A DNA stretch of 64,000 nucleotides from Diploptera punctata (taxonomy: Eukaryota > Arthropoda > Insecta > Blattodea > Blaberidae), in contig JASPKZ010007535.1 in NCBI GenBank assembly GCA_030220185.1, positions 1 through 64,000 of the forward strand. The letters are read 5' to 3'. Below the pieces are notes generated by a model that saw nothing but the letters and a program-made list of their open reading frames with translations, was not told the DNA's origin and searched no databases. The position numbers and the translations under genes were made by a program. Positions 11,081 through 20,930 of this stretch are shown here, piece by piece (the stretch's first letter is position 1; each line of letters opens with the position of its first letter).

Positions 11081-11418
11081 AATTAACTTAGTCTGACCAG
11101 CCTCATGGGCTAGTGGCCAGCGTACCTGACTACTGTTTATGAGGTCCCGGATTCGATTCACCATAGGATTTTTCGTTAAAGGGGATTATTCCTGTGGTTG
11201 CCCATGGTCTGGAATTTAGGTTAAGTATAGGTTAAGAACTCTCCTGGCTCTTCATTATCATTTATCACCCATCATACCATCGGTGTAACGTACGAGTAAC
11301 TCCGCCTACCAGGTGCCCCAACCTAATAAATGCATTACAATTCCGCCAATGCCAGTGGATGCCATAAATGCCATAAAAGACAACCAGGTGGCATTAGACA
11401 AAAAAATTAACTTAGTCT
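11081..11418 (+). mobile_element. SINE-6 with 14-bp target duplication
   Basis: AATTAACTTAGTCT occurs at 11081-11094 and 11405-11418. The element starts with a tRNA-like segment (CATGGGCTAGTGGCCAGCG, then GGATTCGATTC). It ends in a conserved tail (ACTCTCCTGG, CATCGGTGTAACG, AACTCCGCCT, GGTGGCATTAGACAAA). A second copy is at 55196-55457. The tail module is also found on a different SINE head at 36722-37080 and 50076-50423. Confidence 0.88.
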
Positions 11419-11476
11419 AGTAACTCCTAACAAAGGAGAGGCTAAGGCCCAAAATTGGACTGTTACGCCATTGTAA

Positions 11477-11586
<110 letters not shown>

Positions 11587-11945
11587 TTTATGTCCATTGC
11601 TGTAATTCCGGAGTGGCGTTGACTTAAAAGGGGCCGGGTTCTATCCACGCTCGGGACACTTTTACTGGATGAAGATTTTTTGGAGGGTTTTCCCACACTT
11701 GCAAACAAATATCGAGAAGCTTTATGGACCACATAATCCCCGATGTTAGGGACTATTATATTCAACCTCTTTGGTATGAATGAATAAACGAGTGGCGTGT
11801 TTTCACATAAATGTTCATGTTATGTCGGATATTCTCTTGGCCCTGAGCTGAACACTCCATCCCTTGTATGATAAAAAATAGTATTGTATGATCCACAGTT
11901 TAAAAATCATCTTCTGGCAGATTCGGTAGTGGTCCTGAAAGATCC
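11587..11945 (+). mobile_element. SINE-7, divergent copy
   Basis: Comparable with 37200-37560: a degenerate tRNA-like start with a B-box-like GGGTTCTATCC, then GAAGATTTTTTGGAGGGTTTT, a GAATGAATAAACGAGTG-like block and a tail in which GAGCTGAACACTCCATCCC parallels GAGCTGATCACTCATCCC. Strongly diverged; boundaries are approximate. Confidence 0.55.
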
Positions 11946-12155
11946 GATATGCGTGAGACACGTAGAAGTACGTACACCCTCAGACAAAAAAAAAAAAAGA
12001 GTCATCTCTTGATTCTATCAAAACGATCGGGGAACTTCGTGAGCACTCGCAGAAGCCTTATTCACATTAACACGTTTTCAGTAATTGTACTGTGGTGTTT
12101 GCTAGTTAACGTAGTGCGCACTCAAGTAACATAAAAGAGAGAGCTTATCTTTGTG

Positions 12156-12240
12156 TGTTTCCGTGGTCGAGAGGTTTAACACACAATACCTGTGTTCGTA
12201 ACCTCACGGGTTCGATTCCCGTTCTACTTTTTTTTTTTTT
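12156..12240 (+). pseudogene. tRNA-like sequence followed by a T run
   Basis: CGTGGTCGAGAGGT (A-box-like) and GGGTTCGATTCCCG (a paired T arm with B box), 52 bases further on, followed by 11 T residues that could end RNA polymerase III transcription. The acceptor ends do not pair, so this is a tRNA pseudogene or SINE head rather than a working tRNA. Confidence 0.5.
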
Positions 12241-12401
12241 ACTGAATGTTAGGATAGCATTTCGCCTGTAATATAGTTTAATTTTATATTTTAGTTTTAT
12301 GGCTTTAATGCACACACAAAACACATAAATGAAAACCTTCTAATAATTAAATGAAGAAAGAAAATAATATCTTCTAAAATTAAACTTTAACAAAAACAAA
12401 A

Positions 12402-12761
12402 TCAATATCGGGTGTATGAATCCTCAGCATCTATTGCCGCCCTCAATCTGCAGGACATCGATGCAATCAAATTTCTACAGGCATGTGGACGATTGGCTAG
12501 AGCATCCCAGGCGTCTTGAATTTGTACCCATAAGCCATCTTTCGTTTTTCGTGCAGCTGCAGGCCAATTAGAGTTCATCTCTATTTTCATCTTAGCCCAT
12601 ACATTTTCGACTGTATTCAACTTGGTCAACAGCGAAATTTGATTTGCCTTCTCTTTAACAATGAAATCAAATTTCGCTAAGCATATTTCAGAAAGCGGCC
12701 ACAGTTTCAACAATATCGATAATACAATGTAAATCATACACAGAGAAAACAACAGGTACAC
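12402..12761 (-). pseudogene. Tc1-like transposase C-terminal remnant
   Basis: The last ~75 residues of this frame look like the end of a Tc1/mariner transposase. TVENVWAKMK stands where the family has N-P-I-E-N-x-W. LWVQIQDAWDAL is followed by CRNLIASMSCRLRAAIDAED and a final Y-T-R-Y, matching the usual W...C..L..SM..R...VI.A..G.T.Y ending. The glutamate/aspartate of the catalytic triad would lie just before or at the ENVW block; the upstream catalytic core is missing and the first ~45 residues of the frame do not fit the family. The terminal inverted repeats were not found. A dead fragment. Confidence 0.65.
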
Positions 12762-12984
12762 AAAATTAACATTTTACAGGAAATCGAAATTATCAAGAAG
12801 GCCAAGAATACAAACATTCTCAACGAAAATGTGCCTAATAAGCAAAACCCTCTATTAGACTTACAGTTAATTCAATACTACTACAACAACTCCAGAAGAT
12901 GAAGCATGCATTGAAAGGCCTAGAGTGAAATCAACGAAAATTTTAGATAGTTGAGGAAGACGGTAGTACACAAGGTAAAAATAA

Positions 12985-13440
12985 ATAGTAGTTTAAACAA
13001 ACTAAAACAACACGCTTTATTAGAAAACCGAACTAAAAAATGAAAAATAATTTTATTTTCCAAAACGCTTGGGATAAAATTAAAGTGGTCAACAGAAAAA
13101 TAATCTCCAACACATCTAGAATAAAACTAGAGTTATCTACAAAAACATTAATTTTAATATCAAAAGAGTGGGGTGCTCTATATCAATTAATACTTATATT
13201 TGATAATAAACAGATATTGGTAAACATAAAGTCTCTAAGAAGAAAACGTAAAAACCATAAAAAGCACCCAACGCTTTTGATGGTAAAATTATTTATTTTT
13301 TGTAGATAATTCTACTTTTATTCTAGATGTGTTAGAGATGATTTTTTTGTTGACCACTTTTCCCCCCCCCCCAAGCGTGTTGGAAATTAAAATTATTTTT
13401 TTATTTTTTGTTCGGTTTTCTAATAAAGCGTGTTGTTTTA
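12985..13440. repeat. FB-1 foldback: large inverted repeat, copy 1
   Basis: Two arms of roughly 180 bp face each other around a loop of about 90 bp. The left arm starts with AACACGCTTTATTAGAAAAC (13008 on) and the right arm ends with its partner ending AATAAAGCGTGTT (to 13436). Internal landmarks pair as well: GTGGTCAACA with TGTTGACCAC, ACACATCTAGAATAAA with TTTATTCTAGATGTGT. The arms differ by scattered substitutions and a run of C (13363-13372). Frame 13040-13309 is an artefact. The second copy is at 53620-54365 in the opposite orientation. The Penelope-like insert follows at the right edge. Confidence 0.85.
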
Positions 13441-13491
13441 TTAATTAAATAAAAATAAAACGTAGTTTTATTTGATTTTCATATTTATTAT

Positions 13492-13551
13492 ATAATTCAG
13501 TGACAGCTGTTTCGGTACACTGTACCTTCTTCAGACTTGTTAACAAATTAT
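13492..13551 (-). ncRNA. Candidate type I hammerhead ribozyme
   Basis: On the minus strand: ATAATT (stem I, outer), an internal loop, AGT (stem I, inner), CTGAAGA (13528-13534; core CUGANGA), stem II GGTAC/GTACC with loop AGT, GAA plus A-C (13509-13513), loop AGCT, then G-T-C as cleavage triplet (13502-13504), ACT and AATTAT closing stem I. Stem III is only two base pairs, as known for hammerheads in Penelope-like elements. One unpaired A sits at the base of stem II, a deviation from the consensus. It lies just downstream of the GIY-YIG frame, the expected place. It would self-cleave the element's RNA. Confidence 0.55.
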
Positions 13552-13596
13552 GAATTGTGTTCCAACTGATCTAAGCAACAATACAACAATATTTAT

Positions 13597-14190
13597 TTAA
13601 ATTTTTAAATTTAACAAAGGGGATTCATTCAAATCAAGTTGAGAATTTAACAGTTTTTTACTACTTTTAAACTTATTAATTTCTACAGCCTCCAAAAGAT
13701 CTAACTTCTTACCCTTATCACAAATATGTAAAATTTCAAAATTTGGATCGAAACAATGATTAAATTGGAATAGGTGGTTAGCATAGTTTGAATTTTCTAA
13801 ATTTCTGTTATATGCTCTCATGTGTTCCTTTATCCGAGATATAAAAGGTCTACCAGTTTGTCCTATATAGACATTGTCACATGTGCCACACTTCAATTTA
13901 TATACACCTGATAATTTTTCTTTTTTTGTTTTGGTTTTATTGTTTTTTATTATATTTTGTAGAGTTTTATTAGTTTTAAATGCCACATTAATGTTCAACT
14001 TTTTGAAGTGTTTAGATATTTTATTTGAAAGTGGGCCTATGTATGACATTACGACATATTTCTTAGTGTTTTCTTTGGGTACAGGAAAAACTTTGTTAAT
14101 TGCTTTTTTGTAATTAATCTTCTTAATTAAACATTCTATAATTTCAGGGTCGTATCCATTATTAACAGCCAATTGTTTAATAATATTCAA
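13597..14190 (-). CDS. Penelope-like ORF, GIY-YIG endonuclease part (5'-truncated)
   Basis: A 197-residue open frame. Residues 95-97 (GVY) and 108-110 (YIG), followed by Q-T-G-R (R114), form the GIY-YIG core. C101 and C104 lie between them, as is usual in Penelope-like elements. R119 and H123 follow, and a glutamate near 167-170 is the likely metal ligand. This domain nicks the target DNA for reverse transcription. The N-terminal ~90 residues look like the linker after the reverse transcriptase. An in-frame stop lies about 20 bp upstream of the ATG at 14190, and the element ends there, so the start is where truncation left an ATG rather than a true start. No stop interrupts the domain. Confidence 0.8.
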   Translation of the reverse strand: MNIIKQLAVNNGYDPEIIECLIKKINYKKAINKVFPVPKENTKKYVVMSYIGPLSNKISKHFKKLNINVAFKTNKTLQNIIKNNKTKTKKEKLSGVYKLKCGTCDNVYIGQTGRPFISRIKEHMRAYNRNLENSNYANHLFQFNHCFDPNFEILHICDKGKKLDLLEAVEINKFKSSKKLLNSQLDLNESPLLNLKI

Positions 14191-14211
14191 TTCATTATTA
14201 TTGTTGTTTTA

Positions 14212-14650
14212 GTTTTTTAAACTATTATTTATTGTTTTATTTTTTAGTTTGGTTATCTAATAAAGCGAGTTGTTTGTTTTTAAACTATTATTTATTTTTT
14301 TTAATTTTTGGTTTAATTAATTGTCATAAACCGGAATCCCATGAAAATTTAATTGCTTAATACTTTTCTAAAAAACTGAGCTCTTACAACGATTGACTAA
14401 AATGTCGATAAGTCCGCAATCTATAACACATGTTTTTATTTATTTTTTTTCCGACGATTCTGGCCAGGATTTTAGAAAAAAAACTATGAAATTATTGTAT
14501 TGTCATGGGTCCTTTACAAGTATACAAAGTTTCAATTCGATCCAATGTTTTTAAGTGGATGAAAATCGTGTTCAAAGATTCCGTTACATAGATACAGGTT
14601 CGTTACATAAACAGATACAGGTCAAGCTAATATAAAGCGTGTAAAAATAT
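14212..14650 (-). mobile_element. FB-1, distal part of copy 1
   Basis: Continues the element beyond the Penelope-like insert. It has a second version of the arm motif (CTAATAAAGCGAGTTGTT, 14254-14271) and then, on the minus strand, a ~115-base block: TTTTCATCCACTTAAAAACA, GACAATACAATAATTTC, ATCCTGGCCAGAATC. It ends at 14624-14650 with TAATATAAAGCGTGTAAAA, the complement of 53628-53646 in copy 2. Confidence 0.65.
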
Positions 14651-15043
14651 ATAATTTAACATTGTTAAAACCTCAACGGTATAAACAAATTACGAACTTA
14701 AAAAGTAAAGATTAATTCAAACGTCGAAATAAAATGTATTTAATTCATAAAACGTTTTAATACAAATATCACGAAAAAAAACTGCGTAATTGAAGACGTG
14801 AACCTGCGATCTTCATTAACAGAAACAGTGACCGCGTGCTTTACCGCTGAGCTATCGGGACACGTAGAAGAGTCTTCAGTTCATGCCACATAACACAGTA
14901 GCTCAGGGACTGCACAATTATGACAAGTTTCCTAGTTTGAACCCAGCGCTGTGCCGAGTATGACTTAGAAGAAATTTGCGTTCAAGAGATGACTCATTTT
15001 TTTTGTCGAAGGCTGTACAAAGGAAAAGGTCAAACTAGGAAAA
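14651..15043 (-). other. Spacer with a tRNA-like segment at 14795-14868 (minus)
   Basis: On the minus strand GATAGCTCAGCGGTAAAGC (A-box region) and GGTTCACGTCT (B-box-like) are the right distance apart for a tRNA. The stems are incomplete. It is probably a tRNA-derived SINE head. The rest is unassigned. Confidence 0.45.
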
Positions 15044-15045
15044 AG

Positions 15046-15082
<37 letters not shown>

Positions 15083-15086
15083 TATT

Positions 15087-15142
<56 letters not shown>

Positions 15143-15150
15143 CATCATTA
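15044..15150. repeat. (ATA)n facing (ATT)n microsatellite
   Basis: About 33 bp of AAT/ATA units meet about 65 bp of ATT/TTA units, so the tract can fold back on itself. Flanking 15151-15839 is AT-rich with no recognised gene. Confidence 0.9.
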
Positions 15151-15839
15151 TTTAAATCGAGGGAAACGTAAGCCTATTTACAATTATATGATTTACTTAT
15201 ACTTCCTAAAAGGAAATGACTGAATGAAAATATTTGAAAGAGATTCTTTTTTTCTCTTCTTAAAATCATGTGATTTTAATAGGTTCTCTTATGTGAGAAC
15301 ATAGAGATATAATGATCTTAGTTGTATGCTAAGAGATAAAAAAACACCTCATATGGAAACCTGTGTTAAAAAAAAAAATAAGAGCTCATTAAATCAAGAA
15401 ACCCTTATTCTCTTTGCTTTTCTCATAAATCAAAATATATCTTTGACTTCAGTGATGTCATATTTTTGTTAAAAAATGTTTTGAAAGTTTCTTTCCATCA
15501 GAAATGAATGTCAAAAAAAAGTTTAACGTAAGTAATTATATTCACGGTATATGCTAACCAGGTATATATACTCGCATATAAAACATTTACATGAGATCTC
15601 AAATTGCCAGGGCCAGGTGAAATGGTTGCTATGACTGGCTGGCTAGCAGGTGACTGTAGAGGGGGTCTAGGTAGAAGCTAGAACGTTGCCTCTTGGTCCA
15701 ACCAGTTCGATGATTAATATTTTGTTAGCACATATTTTCGACGATAACATATTACTTTTATTCCTATTCTATCTTGGAAAGGTCCTGTTATGTCCAACAT
15801 GAGCTAGGTACGGGCTAGTCTTTCATAGGCACAAATTAA

Positions 15840-16532
15840 CATAAGTAATGTCACGTGTGATTTCCAAATTATCGATTAATTCACGACTCACGAAGTGAGG
15901 AGTAAATTTATCCAGACAGTTTTTAAATCAAAAGTGGCATTTGTTAGGACTATTTAACGAATAAAATTAAGCTGTTTACTCACAAATCATTATTAAAAAT
16001 ATAGTTATTTTAAAATATGTATATATTTAATGCAAACGGTGATGTTTGAAAACAAATGAGAAACGATTGGTACGCTTCATTTGCTTCTTTTGTTCGTCAC
16101 TGCAACCAGATCATATTATTTATTGCCAAAGGAACGTAATATTGTAAAAATGCACTCTAGTGGAGAAAAAATGAAATACATCAAACTGTATATTAATTAA
16201 TTTATGATGTCCTATGATGTATATAGGACAGTTATATTTTTCTGGGAAAAAAATACTATTAAGAAAGTGCAAACAGTGGTTTCTTTTTTTGGTGGTATAA
16301 TCAATTGCTACAAATGTTTTTATATTAACTCCCGCATGCGGTACGTGTTGACATTCATGCACTATATAAACAATCTGGTAGCCGTATTTCGCGGTGTCAG
16401 TCACTGCTAAATAATGCTATGACCTATTCAGAATGTTAAAAATGAGGTTCTTTCTTTATTATGATAAACTTTAGTTGGTAAATTCTTGGCGAAACACGAC
16501 TGTGATTGATTATAAATAAAAAACCATTCAAG
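15840..16532 (+). mobile_element. HH-1 hairpin-headed element, copy A (3' end missing)
   Basis: Starts with CATAAGTAATG and the hairpin head (GTGATTTCCAAATTAT opposite TTTTAAATCAAAAGTGGCATT), then GGACTATTTAACGAATAAA. The body aligns with copies at 29270-29948 and 34353-35058. It stops after the ACACGACTGTGATTG block, lacking the usual last ~60 bases, and joins directly to a second copy. Open frames at 16120-16410 are not conserved between copies. Confidence 0.85.
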
Positions 16533-17556
16533 ATTTGGAAATCAAGAGTGGCATTTGTTAGGACTATGTAACGAATAAAGTTAAGCTGTTTACACAAAAA
16601 TCATTATTTAAATATAGTTACCGGTATTTTAAAATATTTATGTACTTATGGTGCTGAGGGATGGACTTTGGTAGAGGGACAAAAAACTAAGATCTTGGCA
16701 GTGGAGATGGATGGAATAAGACGCAATGCCAGGGTGTCTAGGTTGGAAAGAAGAAAAAATGAAGAAGTGAGGCAGATGATGGATATGGAGGAGACAGTGG
16801 TGGAAATGATCGAAACACGAGCTCTTCAGTGGTATGGCCATGTCAGGAGAATGGAGGATGATAGGTGGCCCAAAACTCTTTTGGTCACATTCTGGTAGAA
16901 TGAAACGGGGCAGGCCAAGAACAACTTGGAGAGGAGAAATCCAAAGATTGATGAACGACCGACGTCTGGAGGAGGATGAATGGCGTGATCGGCAAGAATG
17001 GCGAATGGGAATACAGGGTAACCGCTGAAAAGTTGAGAGGCCCACAAAAGTAAAAAAGTAAGTATGTACTTATTTAAAAGGTGATATTTGAAACAAATCA
17101 GAAATGTGTGGTTATGTTTCATTTGTTGATTCACTGCAACTTGATCATATTATTTATTGCCAATAGGATCGCAATATTGTAGTGGAGAAAAATGAAACAA
17201 ATCAAACTGTATATCATAACCAACATTACAGGTTATTTTTTTTAGTAAACAACTCAGTAAAATCATTATTTAAAAACAAAATTATAGAACACACAATTAT
17301 CAAACGTGTAGTTCGATGGAATCTGCTCACTATTTCCTATATTCAATGTATTTGTTGGAAGTCAGTCACTGCAAAACAATGCTCTGATCTGATCAGAATA
17401 TTAAAAAGGAAGCCCTTTCTTTATCACAAAAGCAGGAGCTGGTAAAGAGAATTCGATAAAGAGCAAGGCGAAACACGACTATCATTGGTTGCAAAACAAA
17501 ATTCATTAAAACATGATTAGTCGTTGACTCCCATTTGGGGCATGAGTTAAATAGTC
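16533..17556 (+). mobile_element. HH-1 copy B, split by LINE-B
   Basis: Begins inside the hairpin at the right arm (ATTTGGAAATCAAGAGTGGC), so the left arm is missing. It continues to about 16649, is interrupted by LINE-B, and resumes at 17074 to end with GCATGAGTTAAATAGTC (17540-17556). From about 17215 it has a long segment (AACCAACATTACAGG ... ACACACAATTATCAAACGTG) shared only with copy E, so B and E form one subfamily and A, C, D another. Confidence 0.85.
16639..17073 (+). mobile_element. LINE-B 3' fragment with 11-bp target duplication
   Basis: TATGTACTTAT at 16639-16649 and 17063-17073 flanks a 413-bp 5'-truncated LINE. In two frames it reads YGAEGWTLVEGQ, then LQWYGHVRRMEDDRWPK, then GRPRTTWRGEIQRLM and DRQEWRMGIQGNR with a stop at 17026. 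A short 3' UTR ends in AAGTAAAAAAGTAAG. One frameshift (about 16880) breaks the frame. The bases 17011-17048 closely match the tail of SINE-3. Confidence 0.9.
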
Positions 17557-17650
17557 TCCATAATTATTCAGATAAACATAAACACCTTCTTCCAGATTTT
17601 TAATATGTAACGAACACATAATACCAATGTAACTGGTCTGAATCGTCAAA
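17557..17650. other. Short spacer before the mariner element
   Basis: No feature seen. It ends with the TA that begins the transposon's target duplication. Confidence 0.5.
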
Positions 17651-18939
17651 TAACGGGCTTCCAATATAAAACCGGACCGGCCTCGCGGAGTTTCACCCGG
17701 CACGCAGTGCTGTCTCTTCCTCCCGCAATTCACCCTGCCTGCCACCCGTCCTTGAACTGTTTCTTACCTTATAGAAAATGCTGGAAATGTTGTCCTCCCG
17801 CAGTTAAACAGGCATTATACCGAGTAAACACATTTAGATTGACACGCTGTAGGTGGGGCACTGTCAAGTTTCTGATTTAATTTATGTTCTTCAGTTCTTC
17901 CAATGTGTGCGGATTTGTTTTGTACACTTTGTCTTTCAGGCTACCCCACAAATAAAAATCACATACTGTTAGATCTGGGGAGTGAGGGGGCCATACACCA
18001 GCACTAATCACTCTATCTTCAAACACTTCCCTAATTTTATTCATGGACTCCTCTGCTGAATGAGCAGTAGCAGAATCTTGTTGAAATCACCCATATGATT
18101 TCTCTTCTTCAGTCAGTTCAAGAAAAAATGGGGTCAAAATGTCATTTCGATACCTCTCTGCAGTTACAGTCTTCTCGTAGAAAATCGGACCGATTATGCG
18201 CTTTGCGCTAATCGCACACCAAACACCAATTTTTTGATCATGAAGAGGCGTTTCCTGTATTCGATTTGGATTTTCAGAACACCAATAGCGAGTATTGTGA
18301 GTGCTCACACGACCATTTAGGTGGAACCATGATTCGTCTGTAAAGAACAAAAGCTGAGGGTCGATTAACCCTTCAGTCACTGATGAAAAAAACCACTCAC
18401 AATAACGCACGCGTGCTATGGGATCACCTTGGTTTAGACAATAAACACGTGTACACTTGTAAGGTTTGAGTTTTAACAATGTTGTTGCTGTATGTGCAGA
18501 AGATACTGAAATCCCAACTTGTTGTGCTAATTTCGGTAATGATTTTTGTGGTGAACGTTCCAAATTTTCGCCAATTTCGTCTAATTTTTCTTCGGTGAGA
18601 ACCGTACGCCTTCGCGTGTGTTTCTTATTTTGTACTGAACCAGTGGTCTCAAATTTAGTCACAAGATCGTGGATTGTCGATATGGAAGGAGGTAATTGTC
18701 CAGGGAAGTTCCGAATAAATTCCTCGCGAACGCGACGAGCTGATTCGTATTTATAATAACATTTACACACATAAATGCGCTGCTCTAATGTCAGCTGACG
18801 TCTCATCTTGTCGAACGATAGTAAACTGACTAGTTTAAGGACGAGCGGCTGACAGAGTGAAAATGCGGACGAGGAGAGAGCGCTGCCTGACGGGTGAAAC
18901 TCCGTGAAGCCGGTCCGGGTTTATATTGGAAGCCCGGTA
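17651..18939 (-). mobile_element. Mariner-type DNA transposon, near complete
   Basis: A TA dinucleotide at 17651-17652 and 18938-18939 flanks a 1285-bp element. Its ends are inverted repeats of about 70 bp: the left end has CGGGCTTCCAATATAAAACC and, further in, GGAGTTTCACCCG; the right end has the same blocks reversed (CGGGTGAAACTCC, TTATATTGGAAGCCCG). The size, TA duplication and single transposase gene fit the Tc1/mariner superfamily. The ends differ by several substitutions, so this copy is moderately old. Confidence 0.92.
17795..18806 (-). pseudogene. Mariner-type transposase with internal stops
   Basis: The transposase that cuts and pastes the element. The frame opens at 18806 and runs 239 codons. 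Residues 1-55 (LTLEQRIYVCKCYYKYES..., DUF4817-type helix-turn-helix) should bind the inverted repeats. The first catalytic aspartate is D157 in FFTDESWFHL. A TGA at about 18084 then stops translation just before FQQDSATAHS, which holds the second aspartate. Beyond the stop the same frame continues with WPPHSPDLTVCDFYLWG (third acidic position), to about 17865, where another in-frame stop (TAA) precedes the final ~40 codons. No frameshift is needed, so the gene was inactivated by point mutations only. The spacing of the last two acidic positions could define the subfamily; I did not assign it. Confidence 0.88.
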
Positions 18940-19177
18940 TAATACTCCAAGAGAAATGTGTAACAATAACTTGCAAATTCTTGATCATTATTCTATAGAA
19001 TGTGACATAATCGAGGAAAAAAAATGTAATGACAAACTATTTATTTTTCTTATTTTACTGAAAGGTAGGTGTAGTTATTTTGTTCAGTTGCATTCAAAAT
19101 GTATCTGTTTCATTAAACTTTTTTTTAGTTATTATATTAAAAATAAATAAATATACACTATGTAATCTTTGAAGTTG
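18940..19177. other. AT-rich spacer
   Basis: No gene or repeat copy recognised. Confidence 0.5.
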
Positions 19178-19997
19178 AAAGTCTATTCATTCATAGTGTT
19201 TTGCTCAAGTTCAGGTCTTTCACTGCAAACTCAGCATTCTCCACTCTTTCCTTAACACAGCTTTCGTTTTTGTATCTGCATTCAAACCATTTATTTTAAT
19301 ATTGTCTATCATCTGATGTCTTTTTATGCCTCTAACTTTCTTTCCGTTCAGCATTCCTTCTAGGGCATCCTTCAGCAGGCAGTATCTTCTTAGCCAGTGG
19401 CCAATCCAATTTATTTTCCTCTTCTTTATGAGTTCCAGCACTGTTTTTCTTTCACCCACACTGTCTAGCACATCTTTATTTCTTACTTTGCCTGTCCATT
19501 TTATACGTTCCATTCTTCTCCATATCCACATCTCAAAAGTTTCCAGTCGCTTTTCCTCAATCCATCGTAATGTTTATGTTTCTGCACCATACAATGCTAC
19601 ACTCCACACAAAGCACTTCACTAGCCTCTTCCGTAATTTTTAACCAAAGGTCCGCAGAAAATGCTTCTCTTCTTGTTGAAAGCTTCTTTTGCCATTGCTA
19701 TCCTCTGTTTTACTTCTTGACCGCAGTTCATGCTACTACAGATAGTAGAACCCAAGTATTTGAAGCTCTCCACTTGCTCAATGGCCTCATCTTTAATTCT
19801 CATGTTTATCTTCCTTTGTTTCTTTCCTATAAACATGGCCTTCATCTTATTTATAATTATCTTCGTCCCATAATCCTCGCACTTATCATTTAGCTCCATC
19901 AGCATGTTCATCCGTGTCTTTGCATCTTCTGCTAGCAAAGCCATATCATCAGCAAATCTTGAGCACTTTATTCTTCTTCCTCCCATTAAAAGTCTAT
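19178..19997 (-). mobile_element. LINE-C 3' fragment with 9-bp target duplication
   Basis: AAAGTCTAT at 19178-19186 and 19989-19997 brackets a 5'-truncated LINE-C. On the minus strand it starts at the RT motif (GGRRIKCSRFADDMALLAED), passes through MNCGQEVKQRIAMAKEAFNKKR, LYGAE-like and RMERIKWTGKVRNKDVLD, and ends with LRKEWRMLSLQ and a stop at about 19220. The 3' tail is ATGAATG-type. A frame change lies near 19600. It matches 42920-43716 of the larger copy. Confidence 0.9.
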
Positions 19998-20109
19998 AAA
20001 TGAGTGAAATTTAAAAACTGATGTTATTAGTCAAAACAGCTGGAATAGTACAGTAGTAATAGAAGTAGTAGTATAAACCCGTTCAATCCGCGTAGGTACA
20101 CAAGCTAAT

Positions 20110-20311
20110 TTAGTTACGCTCAATTTCATACAGATGTAAGCGAATGACATGTGATCAGCACATAGTCTCGAAAACACATCTAGTAAGCAACTGTGGAATT
20201 ACTTGGATTGGAAAGGTCGGTTAAATTTTGCTCGCAGGCACTAATTTAGACTTGAGGTTCTTTCACGAGCTCGAAAGTCTTCTGACTCGTGAACCATGGC
20301 TTAAAGTCATT
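20110..20311 (-). mobile_element. SINE-5 relic
   Basis: Resembles the 3' half of the SINE-5 copy at 54850-55164 (AACACATCTAG, GGTTAAATTTTGCTCGCAGGC, CTTCTGACTCGTGA). The tRNA-like head is missing. The flanks (19998-20109 and 20312-20564) hold nothing recognised. Confidence 0.6.
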
Positions 20312-20564
20312 AAAAAGTAGAATAGGAATGCCGATATTGACAACTAACATGTTACAACTTTGTTTTCAGCGTAACGTGAGCTACATCCTCATCATTCTAG
20401 ATCGAGCTTATTATTGGTGAATGACTTACATAGATGCCAATTAAGTCTAAGCATATATTAAGATCGTTTTCTTGTATCGATTATTCACATCGGTCGAGTA
20501 TATAATAATTATTCCATCTTCTATTTAATTCTAGTAATTTAACCACTCACCTTAAAGGTACTTT

Positions 20565-20930
20565 CACGTGTCATACGCCATGTGGGCCTTAAAATTGCAC
20601 CACCTGTCGGGAGAGGGATTTTAACTATAGATCACACACACACTTTTTTTTGACTACACAGGATATGAAGGGCTCCCCGAATGAGTCAACAACTCAATGT
20701 CAAGACGTCCACCGAGACAACACAACATTAAGACGAAACACACCATTCACACATATTCATACTAAACATAGCGAATATGATGATGATTATGATGGCCAGA
20801 TGAGATTCGGGGACCTTTTGGCCCCAATATTCCTCACATTTATCTTGCAGGAAACTTGTCCCGACCGCGGATCAAACCCGGTCCCTCTTCGTACGAGGAA
20901 ATTACGCTACCCCGTGACACCAGCGATGGA
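20565..20930 (-). mobile_element. SINE-7
   Basis: On the minus strand: the tRNA-like head ends near 20930 (GTCCATCGCTGGTGTCACGG, GGGTTTGATCC), then CAGGAAACTTG-like and GGTCCCCGAATC blocks, CATATTCGCTATGTTTAG, and a tail with GTTAAAATCCCTCTCCCGAC. Related copies are at 37200-37560, 30306-30510, 49678-49975 and 54473-54710. Confidence 0.75.

Larger units (their letters stand above)
13431..14211 (-). mobile_element. Penelope-like element fragment with 10-bp target duplication
   Basis: TGTTGTTTTA occurs at 13431-13440 and 14202-14211, bracketing about 760 bp. Outside it the FB-1 sequence continues (compare 14212-14240 with 54361-54385), so this is an insertion into FB-1. It contains the C-terminal GIY-YIG part of a Penelope-like ORF and, 3' of it, a hammerhead-type core. 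The reverse transcriptase is missing, so the copy is 5'-truncated. Confidence 0.8.

Noticed and set aside
13040..13309. 89-codon plus frame
   Set aside because: Lies across the loop and arms of the FB-1 foldback; the inverted repeat explains the sequence.
16120..16410. Overlapping 94- and 68-codon frames in HH-1
   Set aside because: Not conserved in the other HH-1 copies and disrupted by indels; HH-1 has no coding capacity.
16638..17045. 135-codon minus frame
   Set aside because: Antisense shadow of the LINE-B coding region, which has the family motifs on the plus strand.
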